64,000 bases of DNA, from positions 6,572,001 to 6,636,000 of the forward strand of contig CP036279.1 of the NCBI GenBank assembly GCA_007748055.1, in the 5' to 3' direction. Positions within the stretch are counted from its first letter, which is position 1; each line of letters begins with the position of its first letter. Both the position numbers and the translations under genes were made by a program. Origin of the DNA: Kolteria novifilia (GTDB lineage Bacteria > Planctomycetota > Planctomycetia > Kolteriales > Kolteriaceae). The notes under the pieces were generated by a model, which saw only the letters and a program-made list of their open reading frames with translations, did not search any database and was not told where the DNA came from. This document shows, piece after piece, positions 8,222-15,986 of this stretch.

Positions 8222-9508
8222 TCAATCCCGCGGAGAGCAGCGAAAGAGGCCGCCCTGAACCACCACGTAGCGAGCACGGCCACGCACCGCCCAGCCGGCG
8301 AATGGACAGTTCCGACTCAGCGAATGGAACTTCGACGGGTCGAGCACCCAGCGTTCCTCCGGGTCGAGCAGGGTCACGTCGGCGACGCTCCCCGGTCGAA
8401 GCGTTCCCCGATCGATGCCGAGGATGCGGGCCGGATTGACGCTGAGGCATTGAACCAGTGCGGACCAGTCGAGATGTCCCGGCTCGATGAGCGTCTTGAC
8501 CGCAACCGGCAATAGCGACTCGATCCCGATCACCCCGAACGGGGCGAGGTCGAGTTCGCGCATCTTCTGCTCGGTGGCCCGAGGCGAATGCCCCGAGGCC
8601 AGGACGTCGATCGTTCCGTCCCGAAGCCCCTCAATCAGCGCGGCAACATCCTCGCCGGTTCTCAAGGGTGGATTGACCTTGTAGACACTGTCGAACGAGG
8701 TGAGCGCCTCTTCGGTCAACGCGAGGTGATGGGGATTGACCTCCCCTGTCACACGGAGCCCTGCCTCCTTCGCGCGCCGCAGCGACGCGACGCTCCCCGC
8801 GCACGAGAGGCTCTGAAAGTGGACGCGGCCGCCGGTCAACTGAGCAAGATGAATGTCGCGGTCGACATGGATCTCCTCGGCGGCGGCGGGCATCCCGACC
8901 ATGCCGAGCTTCATGCTGATGAAACCTTCGTTCATCACGCCGGCACGGGTCAGTTCCGAGACCTCCGCGTGACTCAAGATGGCGGTGTCGAACATTTGGG
9001 CGTATTGGAGGGCACGTCGCATGATCTCCGCGTTGGCGACGGGGCGATCGCTATCGCTGAGGGCGACGGCTCCGCCATCGACAAGCCCGCCCATCTCGGA
9101 GAGTTCCTGGCCCGACCGTCCCTTGGTCACCGCCCCGACCGGCCAGACGTGGCAGAAGCCCGCCCGATGAGCCTGAAGGGTGACAAACTCCGCCGAGGCT
9201 TGGTTGTCCACCGCCGGATCGCCGTCGGGCATGCACGCGAGGCTCGTGAAGCCACTCTCGACGGCGGCCCGGGTCCCGGAAGCGATCGTTTCGTCCGCCT
9301 CGTAGCCGGGCTCGCGGAGGTGAACGTGCATGTCAATCAAACCCGGAACGATCAGCAGACCACTCGCGTCGACCGTTTCGTCGGGAACCCAATCGGGATC
9401 GGCGTCAATTGACGCGATCTTGCCCTCCTCAATCCAGACGTCGACGGACGCATCGAGATCCTGACTGGGATCGACGACTCGGCCACCGCGAAGACGTAGG
9501 CGTTTCAT
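8222..9508 (-). CDS. pyrC: Dihydroorotase homologue lacking catalytic residues (PyrC'-type)
   Basis: 428 residues, full length for type I dihydroorotase, with the fold blocks DMHVHLREPG, GAVTKGRSGQEL and EVNPHHLALTEE. H61, H63, D152 and H180 of the metal site are kept. In the block that normally reads H-x-Q-H-V-S-T the second His is Ser233 (HFQSLSC). In the normally invariant A-T-D-H-A-P-H block the catalytic Asp is Gly306 and the last His is Arg (ASGHSPR). A working dihydroorotase is therefore unlikely. In Pseudomonas and relatives a comparable inactive PyrC' is needed to hold aspartate transcarbamoylase in its active dodecamer, and the gene here overlaps pyrB by one base (TGATG), which fits that role. 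An active dihydroorotase should be encoded elsewhere. Confidence 0.88.
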   Translation of the reverse strand: MKRLRLRGGRVVDPSQDLDASVDVWIEEGKIASIDADPDWVPDETVDASGLLIVPGLIDMHVHLREPGYEADETIASGTRAAVESGFTSLACMPDGDPAVDNQASAEFVTLQAHRAGFCHVWPVGAVTKGRSGQELSEMGGLVDGGAVALSDSDRPVANAEIMRRALQYAQMFDTAILSHAEVSELTRAGVMNEGFISMKLGMVGMPAAAEEIHVDRDIHLAQLTGGRVHFQSLSCAGSVASLRRAKEAGLRVTGEVNPHHLALTEEALTSFDSVYKVNPPLRTGEDVAALIEGLRDGTIDVLASGHSPRATEQKMRELDLAPFGVIGIESLLPVAVKTLIEPGHLDWSALVQCLSVNPARILGIDRGTLRPGSVADVTLLDPEERWVLDPSKFHSLSRNCPFAGWAVRGRARYVVVQGGLFRCSPRD

Positions 9509-10467
9509 CAGGCCGACTCCTCCATCCCCTGCCCCGCGACCAAGTACATCGCCGCCATGCGGACCGCGAGACCATTGGAGACTTGCTGCAAGATCCTGCT
9601 ATTGGGCCCGTCGGCGACGCCCGAACTGATCTCGACGCCCCGGTTGATCGGCCCCGGCGCGAGGATCAGCACGTCGGGCTTGGCCAGCGAAAGCCGCCGA
9701 TCGTCGACCCCGAAGAGATGGGCATACTCTCGAATTGACGGGAAGAGGCCGGTGCGCTGACGTTCGAACTGGATCCGCAGAATATTGACGACGTCGCAGC
9801 GAGGGATGACTTCATCGAGGTCGTGGCTCACCTCGACGCCCAAACGTTCGATGTGGCGAGGAACGAGCGTCTTCGGGCCGCAGACGATGACATGGGCCCC
9901 GAGTTTCTGAAGTCCCCAGATGTTACTCCGGGCGACACGGCTGTGGGCGATGTCCCCGACCAGCACGACGTTGAGCCCCTTGCACGATCCCTTCACCTGG
10001 CGAACGGTCAGCAGATCGAGCAATCCCTGGGTCGGGTGCTCGTGAGCCCCGTCCCCCGCGTTGAGGACGCACGTGTTGAGGTATTTCCCCAGTAGGTGCG
10101 GCGTGCCGGGCGTCTTGTGACGAACGACGACGATATCGGCGCCGAGGGCCTCCAAGTTGCGGGCGGTGTCGGTGAACGACTCTCCCTTCGAGAGGCTTGA
10201 GGACTTCGAGGAGAACTCGACGACGTTCGCCGAGAGCTTGCGGGCGGCCAGCGCGAAGCTGGTCCGGGTTCGGGTTGAGTCTTCGAAGAAGAGATTGATG
10301 ACGACCTTGCCCTTGAGGAAGTCCCATTGGCGCTGCTCGTCGTTCGATTGGCGAAAGAACTCCGCAGTCTGAAGCAACGCCTCAAGCGCCTCGGCCGGGA
10401 GTTCCTCGAGACCGAGGAGGTGGCGACCGGACCATCCGCGCGCGGCTTCACGCAGTTGCGACAACAA
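9508..10467 (-). CDS. pyrB: Aspartate carbamoyltransferase catalytic subunit
   Basis: 319 residues. It transfers the carbamoyl group from carbamoyl phosphate to aspartate in pyrimidine synthesis. The carbamoyl-phosphate loop [12 protein letters not shown], the SSLSKGES loop with catalytic Ser and Lys, [11 protein letters not shown] and [13 protein letters not shown] are all intact, as is LAPGPINRG near the end. The start is uncertain: TTG at 10467 with GGAG ten bases upstream is used here ([11 protein letters not shown]), and no better-placed ATG is visible. It is followed by the pyrC-like gene with a one-base stop/start overlap, implying translational coupling and assembly of a PyrB-PyrC' complex. 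Confidence 0.93.
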   Translation of the reverse strand: MLSQLREAARGWSGRHLLGLEELPAEALEALLQTAEFFRQSNDEQRQWDFLKGKVVINLFFEDSTRTRTSFALAARKLSANVVEFSSKSSSLSKGESFTDTARNLEALGADIVVVRHKTPGTPHLLGKYLNTCVLNAGDGAHEHPTQGLLDLLTVRQVKGSCKGLNVVLVGDIAHSRVARSNIWGLQKLGAHVIVCGPKTLVPRHIERLGVEVSHDLDEVIPRCDVVNILRIQFERQRTGLFPSIREYAHLFGVDDRRLSLAKPDVLILAPGPINRGVEISSGVADGPNSRILQQVSNGLAVRMAAMYLVAGQGMEESA

Positions 10468-10812
10468 AGCGTTCTGGCTCCGTGGGAAAAGCGTGACGAC
10501 TACCGGCCAAGCGAATCGAGCGGCGGAAGAAAACTCCTCCCCACCTCACCTCGTCGGCCGTCCCCTCGCGCGGGGTTGGGAACTCGACCGGCCATCTTAC
10601 GTTCCCGGTCGGCGGTCGTCCACGAACCGGAGCTTCGGGTGTCGATTCGCCTCGACGAGAGTCACCGTCAACCCTTTGGGCGCCCTACATAGCGCTTCTC
10701 CCTAGACCGGAATCGGACGAGTTACTCCATTTCTGGTCCTGTTCCGGAAACCCATCGCGCCTAGAATGAATGCGCCCATGAATGTCGGTACGCCACAGGA
10801 GGTTCGTGCAAG
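10468..10812. other. Intergenic region between divergent pyrB and an SRPBCC gene
   Basis: About 345 bases with no convincing coding frame. It must hold the promoters of both divergent genes. A ribosome-binding site AGGAGG lies about ten bases before the ATG at 10813. I saw no convincing PyrR-binding or attenuator structure for pyrB. Confidence 0.6.
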
Positions 10813-11334
10813 ATGCCGAAGCCTTATCGACTCGAACGCACCCAACGACTTCCCATTCCCTTGGACGAGTGCTGGAAGTTCTTCTCCAACCCCCAGAACC
10901 TCCCGGTCATTACGCCACCCTGGCTCGGGTTCGAGGTGCTCGATTCGGAACCGACCGCAATTCACCCCGGCATGATCCTTCGCTACCACGTGCACCCAAT
11001 GTTCGGTCGCCGCGTGACGTGGGTCACGGAGATCACGCACGTCGACGAGGGAACGTTCTTCGTCGACGAACAGCGTTTCGGCCCCTACCATTTCTGGCAT
11101 CACAAGCACTATTTTCGGCCGGTCGGCATCGGAACCGAAGTCCGTGACGTCGTCGACTACCTGCTTCCCTACGGACCGCTCGGACGACTTGCCCACGAAT
11201 GGAGCGTCCGCGGAAAACTCCGAGATATCTTCGACTACCGCCACCGGGTGCTCCAGGAGCGCTTCGACGGATCCGGGCAGAAGTCGAACTCCACCTTCGT
11301 CACCTCGCCTAGACGTTCGCGAGCTCACGCCTGA
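10813..11334 (+). CDS. SRPBCC-family (START-like) ligand-binding protein
   Basis: 173 residues beginning MPKPYRLERTQRLPIPLDEC, after an AGGAGG ribosome-binding site. The pattern of an N-terminal strand, then WKFFSNPQNLPVITPPWLGF, and late LPYGPLGRLAHEW with a long C-terminal helix is that of the SRPBCC superfamily, in particular the small proteins often annotated as cell-division inhibitor-like or YfcH-associated. These bind hydrophobic ligands in a helix-grip fold. No signal peptide. The last ~20 residues are Ser/Arg-rich and probably unstructured. Role unknown. Confidence 0.78.
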   Translation: MPKPYRLERTQRLPIPLDECWKFFSNPQNLPVITPPWLGFEVLDSEPTAIHPGMILRYHVHPMFGRRVTWVTEITHVDEGTFFVDEQRFGPYHFWHHKHYFRPVGIGTEVRDVVDYLLPYGPLGRLAHEWSVRGKLRDIFDYRHRVLQERFDGSGQKSNSTFVTSPRRSRAHA

Positions 11335-11552
11335 CAATGAGGCGGGGCCATCGAAGTGATCCTGACGAGTCATGACGCGGCGCGCGCGAGAACTCGGCAA
11401 CCGATCCGGCGCGCCAGCCGGTGAGCAACCATCGCTCGCGAGCCACTTTCTCGACTCGATCGCTAAGGACTCCCCCGCACGTTCGTTGATGGAGCGGAGA
11501 GCAATCATCTCGTCGCCGGACGTTCGCGCCGGCGAGGTCGAAGGAGAAGCAC

Positions 11553-13451
11553 ATGCGCGGAAATGGAAGCTGGGCGTTGGTCACGGCGTGCGCCGTGGCC
11601 CTACTCCACGGAGCACCGGCCAGCGCCGCCGAGGACCGGGTGGAAATCAAAGGCAAGATCGACGCGGTCACCGTCTATCAAGGCCAAGCCCTCGTCACCA
11701 GACTCGTCGCCATCCCCGGCCCGGCGGGGCTCAAGGAGATCGCGGTGACCGATCTGCCCGAGCAAGTCGTCCCCGGAAGTCTCTACGCCGAGTCGGCCGA
11801 GGGCATTGAGGTCCGTTCGGTCCTCTACCGACTCCGTCACGTCACCAAGCACGACCGCGAGGAGGTCCGCGAACTCGAGGAGAAGATCCGTGAAATCCAG
11901 GACGAGTTGGAGCGGAACAATCGGCTCGCCCAACAACTCGAAAACTTCAAGAACTACCTGAGCCGGCTCGAAACCTTCACCGCGGTCACCGCCAACACGG
12001 AATTGACCAAGGGCGTGCTCAACGCCGAGACGCTCAAGGCGCTCACCGACTTCATCTTCGAGAAACGCTCCCTCATGACCGAGCGAGAGTTGACTTACAG
12101 CAAGGAACGGCGCGAACTCGAGGAAGAACTCCGGACGCGGCAACGCGAGTTGAGCGAATTGACCCGCGGATCGACGCGGGCGGCGCGCGAAGCGGTGATC
12201 TTTTGCAACGTCGCCGGCGACGGCGGCCAATTGCGACTTCGCTACCTCGTCAACGAGGCGACCTGGTCGCGGTCCTACAACGTCCGCTCCGACGCCGAAC
12301 GCAAAGCGGTCACCGTCGAGGTGAACGCCCAGGTCCAACAACTCAGCGGCGAGGAGTGGACCAACGTGAAAATGTCCCTCTCCACCGCGACGCCCGCTCT
12401 AGTGGCGTCGGCGCCAACCCTACTCCCCTTGGCGATCACGCTGCAGCGATCCGCGGCGGACGAGGCCAAGGCGTCGGCCGATCGCGAGTACCTCTTCCGC
12501 AAGAAGCAGGACCTCGCCCAACGCCGTCGGCAGATCGAATCGACGAGGAACAACACGTTCTCCGACTCCCTCGGTTACGGAGCCGGCAAAGGCCTCGGAG
12601 GCGGAGGCATCCAGCAGAATGCCGCATCGACCCCCGCCGGCAAGCAAGGACTGAGCCTCAGTGCCAACTCCCGCCAGGAGGAAGCGCTCAAGCAGCTCGA
12701 TCGCGAACTCAACCGCGTCGCCCAGGAAGCCCAAGTCGTCGACTTGCTCGCCTTGGACAAATCCGGCGCGGCGAGCAACTTGACAAAGTCCGAGGAAGGG
12801 ATCAGCGTCAGCTACGACATCGCCGCCCGGACGACGCTTCCCAGCCGGACCGACTACCAACTCATCCAGATCGCCTCGGTCGACATGAAGGCCGACGTCT
12901 ACCGACTGGCGATTCCGGTCCTGACCAGCTTCGTCTATGAAGAAGCGGTCGTTACCAACGACAGCAAACTCGTCCTCCTCGATGGCCCGACCACCGCGTA
13001 TGTCGCCGGCCAGTTCGTCGGTCGCGGAAGCATCCCCACCGTCGCGGTCGGCGAAGAGTTCACCGTCGGCTTCGGCGTCGATTCGTCGCTGCGGACCAGT
13101 CGCGAATTGCTCGACAAGGAAGAGATCGTTCAGGGCGGCAACCGGGTCGTCACCCTCAAGTACCGACTCGCGGTCGAGAACTTCAACGGCAAGCCGGTGA
13201 ACGTGCGACTTCTTGATCGCTTGCCGACGACCAAGGGCAAGGAAGCCGAGGTGACGCTCATCAAGACCAGCCACGAGCTGAGCGAGGATCAGGCCTACCA
13301 GGTCGACCGCGAGAAGAAGGGGCTTCTGCGGTGGGACATCGAAGTGCCCGCCCAGGCTATCGGCCCCAAGGCCTTCGACGTGACCTACGAGTTCAAGATC
13401 GAGTACGACCGGCAGATGACCATCGCCGGTGGCTTGAACGATCGCCGCTGA
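11553..13451 (+). CDS. Secreted DUF4139-domain protein (mucoidy inhibitor MuiA-like)
   Basis: 632 residues with a clear signal peptide (ALVTACAVALLHGAPASA) and AAGGAG seven bases before the ATG. The N-terminal DUF4140 region (DRVEIKGKIDAVTVYQGQAL) is followed by a coiled coil (about residues 100-200, rich in Glu, Arg and Leu). The DUF4139 beta-rich domain follows (LVNEATWSRSYNVRSDAE, GEEWTNVKMSLSTATPA, VTLKYRLAVENFNGKPV, RWDIEVPAQAIGPK). A Gly-rich and Gln-rich linker near residues 340-370 (GYGAGKGLGGGGIQQN) splits the domain. Family members are exported proteins of unknown function, sometimes called mucoidy inhibitor A. Confidence 0.88.
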   Translation: MRGNGSWALVTACAVALLHGAPASAAEDRVEIKGKIDAVTVYQGQALVTRLVAIPGPAGLKEIAVTDLPEQVVPGSLYAESAEGIEVRSVLYRLRHVTKHDREEVRELEEKIREIQDELERNNRLAQQLENFKNYLSRLETFTAVTANTELTKGVLNAETLKALTDFIFEKRSLMTERELTYSKERRELEEELRTRQRELSELTRGSTRAAREAVIFCNVAGDGGQLRLRYLVNEATWSRSYNVRSDAERKAVTVEVNAQVQQLSGEEWTNVKMSLSTATPALVASAPTLLPLAITLQRSAADEAKASADREYLFRKKQDLAQRRRQIESTRNNTFSDSLGYGAGKGLGGGGIQQNAASTPAGKQGLSLSANSRQEEALKQLDRELNRVAQEAQVVDLLALDKSGAASNLTKSEEGISVSYDIAARTTLPSRTDYQLIQIASVDMKADVYRLAIPVLTSFVYEEAVVTNDSKLVLLDGPTTAYVAGQFVGRGSIPTVAVGEEFTVGFGVDSSLRTSRELLDKEEIVQGGNRVVTLKYRLAVENFNGKPVNVRLLDRLPTTKGKEAEVTLIKTSHELSEDQAYQVDREKKGLLRWDIEVPAQAIGPKAFDVTYEFKIEYDRQMTIAGGLNDRR

Positions 13452-13463
13452 GCTCTCCGGGTC

Positions 13464-13497
13464 CTCCTCTCCCAGTCTCGTTCGATTGGGAGAGGAG
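13464..13497. terminator. Bidirectional terminator-like hairpin
   Basis: Perfect 11-bp stem CTCCTCTCCCA / TGGGAGAGGAG with a 12-base loop, sitting 13 bases after the DUF4139 stop and 26 bases from the end of the convergent epimerase gene. No long T-run is present. Confidence 0.65.
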
Positions 13498-13522
13498 CCT
13501 TGGGTCAACGACGATCCGCCCC

Positions 13523-14383
13523 CTACGTGGCACTGGCCGGATCGGCGGCGAGCTTCTTCATGAAGAGGAGCCCGTCGGAGCAAAGCTTGTCGGCGTCGTC
13601 GAAGAGGGGACGCCAAATTCGAGCGGCCGCCGCCAAGTCGGGCATCGCCGACGAGAAGGCCTCGATCGTCATCCAGCCGTCGTAGCCGACCTCCTTCGCC
13701 CCACCGAAGAAGTCATCCCAGCGAATCGACCGACTCGATCCCGGCACGCCGCGATCGTTCTCCGAGACGTGGACGTGCGCCAGGTGAGGCTTCGCGGTCC
13801 GGAAGGCTTGGCGAACGTCCTTCTCCTCGATGTTCATGTGGAACGAGTCGAGCATCATCTTGACCGAGGGGTGATCGACGTCGGCACAGAGCCGGGCGCA
13901 ATCGGCCGAGGTGTTGACCGAGAAGATCTCGAAGCGGTTGATCGGTTCGAGGACCAGCCCCACGCCGACGCCCGCGGCGATCTCGCCGGCCTCCTTGAGG
14001 AAGCTCACCATGTTCGCCCACTGAGCCTTCGTCACCGGCTGCCCGGTGAACCAGCCGAGCGGCTGCATCAGCGGTCCGCAGATATACTCGACGTTCATGA
14101 GCTTGGCCAATTCGAGCCGCTCGCGAATACCGGCGAGTCCCTTTTCGCGGACCGCGGGATCGTCGCTGAGCGGGTTCTCGTCCTCGCTGAGGACGGAGAC
14201 GGCGGTCGCGCCAAGTCCAATCTTGCGATTGAACTCGCCGACCTTGGTCGCCATCTCCTTGCTGATGCCGAGGATCGGCCACTCCAACCCGTCGTAGCCC
14301 ATCGCCTGAAGCTTCTCGCAGATGGGAAAGATCGAATCGTCGGGATTCGTGGTGTAGAGCAGCAGGTTCATTCCAAACTTCAT
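13523..14383 (-). CDS. Sugar phosphate isomerase/epimerase (D-psicose/tagatose 3-epimerase-like)
   Basis: 286 residues, xylose-isomerase-like TIM barrel. The start MKFGMNLLLY at 14383 is preceded by GGAGG five bases upstream; the longer frame begins with an upstream TTG. The metal-binding residues of ketose 3-epimerases can be placed: Glu in LVLEPINRFE, Asp in MMLDSFHMN, His in AHVHVSEND and Glu in MTIEAFSS. This set suggests epimerisation of a free ketose such as psicose or tagatose. It stands alone, convergent with the DUF4139 gene. Confidence 0.85.
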   Translation of the reverse strand: MKFGMNLLLYTTNPDDSIFPICEKLQAMGYDGLEWPILGISKEMATKVGEFNRKIGLGATAVSVLSEDENPLSDDPAVREKGLAGIRERLELAKLMNVEYICGPLMQPLGWFTGQPVTKAQWANMVSFLKEAGEIAAGVGVGLVLEPINRFEIFSVNTSADCARLCADVDHPSVKMMLDSFHMNIEEKDVRQAFRTAKPHLAHVHVSENDRGVPGSSRSIRWDDFFGGAKEVGYDGWMTIEAFSSAMPDLAAAARIWRPLFDDADKLCSDGLLFMKKLAADPASAT

Positions 14384-14976
14384 CGGTTCCTCCAAGGGGC
14401 GCCGTCGACGCGTGCCCGTAGTGGTGGTTTGGTTGTTGTGTTTCTTTTAGGGGGACCACCGGCCCAACGCAACGAAAAGCTTGCGGCTCGGACTCCATGG
14501 GCGGCGCTCGTCGCCGGGCGTGCCGAGAATCTCTTCGGAAAACTCAGAAAGTCGTTCCACCGCGGGTTCTCCATCGATTAGCATGAAATCGATTTGGGGA
14601 AGGGGTAAGTCAGGTAGCGGTAAGGGACTGGAGTGATTCGGCCCCCAATCCGACCGGCCGCCACCAACTGGGATGGCCACCGCCCGAGATGGACTAGCCA
14701 ACGACACAGTCGGCGTTCGTGGATTCGCGAAGGTCGTCTGTCCCACCACGCATGTGATGCGACCAAGATTGTTGGGATATTGACGCACGAATGACACTGC
14801 CTACCGGCGAATCGGTTGCCGGAGGTCTCGCCATCGCGATCAAGGGATCGTGACGTTGTTGACACCATGAAAGCCGACGGGAAGAAACCACGCGTCTCGC
14901 CTTCCCGGTCCCGTCGTGGCACCGGGACCAGGTGAAGCCGCGTTCGAAGAGAACTCATCCATTCGAGGAGTGAACC
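14384..14976. other. Gene-free interval upstream of the peroxiredoxin
   Basis: About 590 bases between divergent starts. The open frames here are antisense or unlike real proteins in composition. It must hold promoters for both flanking genes; GAGGAG precedes the peroxiredoxin ATG. I see no RNA gene, repeat or clear operator. Confidence 0.5.
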
Positions 14977-15498
14977 ATGCGCAGTCTGTTGGTCAGCACG
15001 TTGATTCTGGGAATCGTTTCGATCGCCCACGCCGAGCCGAAGGCCGAGGTCGGCAAGCCGGCCCCCGACTTCACCCTCAAGGGAAGCGATGGCGAGACCT
15101 ATTCGCTCGCCGACTTCAAGGGCAAGCAACCGGTCGTCATCGCGTGGTTCCCCAAGGCCTTCACGGGCGGATGCACCGCCGAGTGCAAGTCGATGCGTGC
15201 CAACGGAGACGCCCTTCGCAAGACCGGCGCTGCCTACTTCACTGCCAGTTGCGACACGCCCGAGCGCAACGCGAAGTTCGCCGAGTCGCTCGGTCTGGAC
15301 TACCCGATCTTGAGCGACCCGATGCGGACCACCGCCCGCGCCTATGGCGTGGTCGACTCCGAACGGCTCAACCCGCGTCGCTGGACCTTCTACATCGACA
15401 AGAACGGGATCATCCGCGAGATCGACACCAAGGTGAAGACGAAGAGCCACGGCGCCGACATCGCCCAGAAGGTCAAAGAACTCGGCCTCGGCAGCTAG
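14977..15498 (+). CDS. Exported peroxiredoxin (AhpC/TSA family, BCP-like)
   Basis: 173 residues with a signal peptide ending near IAHA (residues 1-19), so it acts outside the cytoplasm. The thioredoxin fold begins KPAPDFTLKGSDGETYSL. The active-site block is FPKAFTGGCTAECKS, with the peroxidatic Cys in TGGCT and a second Cys four residues later as in BCP/PrxQ-type enzymes that form an intramolecular disulfide. RWTFYIDKNGIIREID is the conserved strand pair near the end. It reduces peroxides using a thiol donor. It is monocistronic, with a hairpin 44 bases after the stop. Confidence 0.9.
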   Translation: MRSLLVSTLILGIVSIAHAEPKAEVGKPAPDFTLKGSDGETYSLADFKGKQPVVIAWFPKAFTGGCTAECKSMRANGDALRKTGAAYFTASCDTPERNAKFAESLGLDYPILSDPMRTTARAYGVVDSERLNPRRWTFYIDKNGIIREIDTKVKTKSHGADIAQKVKELGLGS

Positions 15499-15986
15499 CA
15501 ACCTGATCGGTTCGTTTGCTGACTAGAAAACTCTTGGGTGTCCTGCCCACGCTTACGTGGGCAGGCAACGTCGAACACGCTCACCGTGACCAGGGAGAAG
15601 CGATCCCACGCACGGACTGAGCAAGACCACCGACGCCAACTCATGCGCTCTGGTTGAACCACTTCTCCGCTCGCTTCTTCCCCAGCGGAATATTCTCCCC
15701 TTCGCCCGCCGTTCACCCATCTTTTTAGCCCCAGCGGCCGTAGTGAAGGGCTAAGGGAACTTGCGGTCGTCTCGCATCCTCGCTGAGTGGGAGAGACTAT
15801 CTCTCGGTGCCGAAGGGACCGGTCGGCAGACCAATCTCACATCTCGACACAAGACCTGTCCCTGCGGCCCACTTCGTTCCCGTAGCAGCCCGCGGATCTA
15901 CGACGGCCGTTCGTAGCCGGCAGCGAATAGATCAACGATCTGCGGAACCGATCGCACATCACCAACGACACTTCGGAGAAGATCTC
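15499..15986. other. Intergenic region upstream of the GH16 gene
   Basis: About 490 bases. The only structure seen is the hairpin at 15542-15565; the remainder is without a convincing gene. GGAGA lies six to seven bases before the GH16 ATG at 15987. Confidence 0.5.
15542..15565. terminator. Hairpin after the peroxiredoxin gene, member of the TGCCCACG repeat family
   Basis: Perfect 10-bp stem CCTGCCCACG / CGTGGGCAGG with a four-base loop. The same TGCCCACG arm recurs at 25375-25431 and 62376-62397, also just downstream of gene ends, so it is both a dispersed repeat and a likely transcription end. Confidence 0.6.

Noticed and set aside
8222-9508. Active dihydroorotase
   Set aside because: Two metal/catalytic positions are replaced (Ser233, Gly306).
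12420-13616. Minus-strand frame of ~398 codons
   Set aside because: Antisense to the DUF4139 gene, which has a signal peptide, a ribosome-binding site and family motifs.
14578-15501. Minus-strand frame of ~307 codons
   Set aside because: Antisense to the peroxiredoxin and running into a region with no protein-like features.
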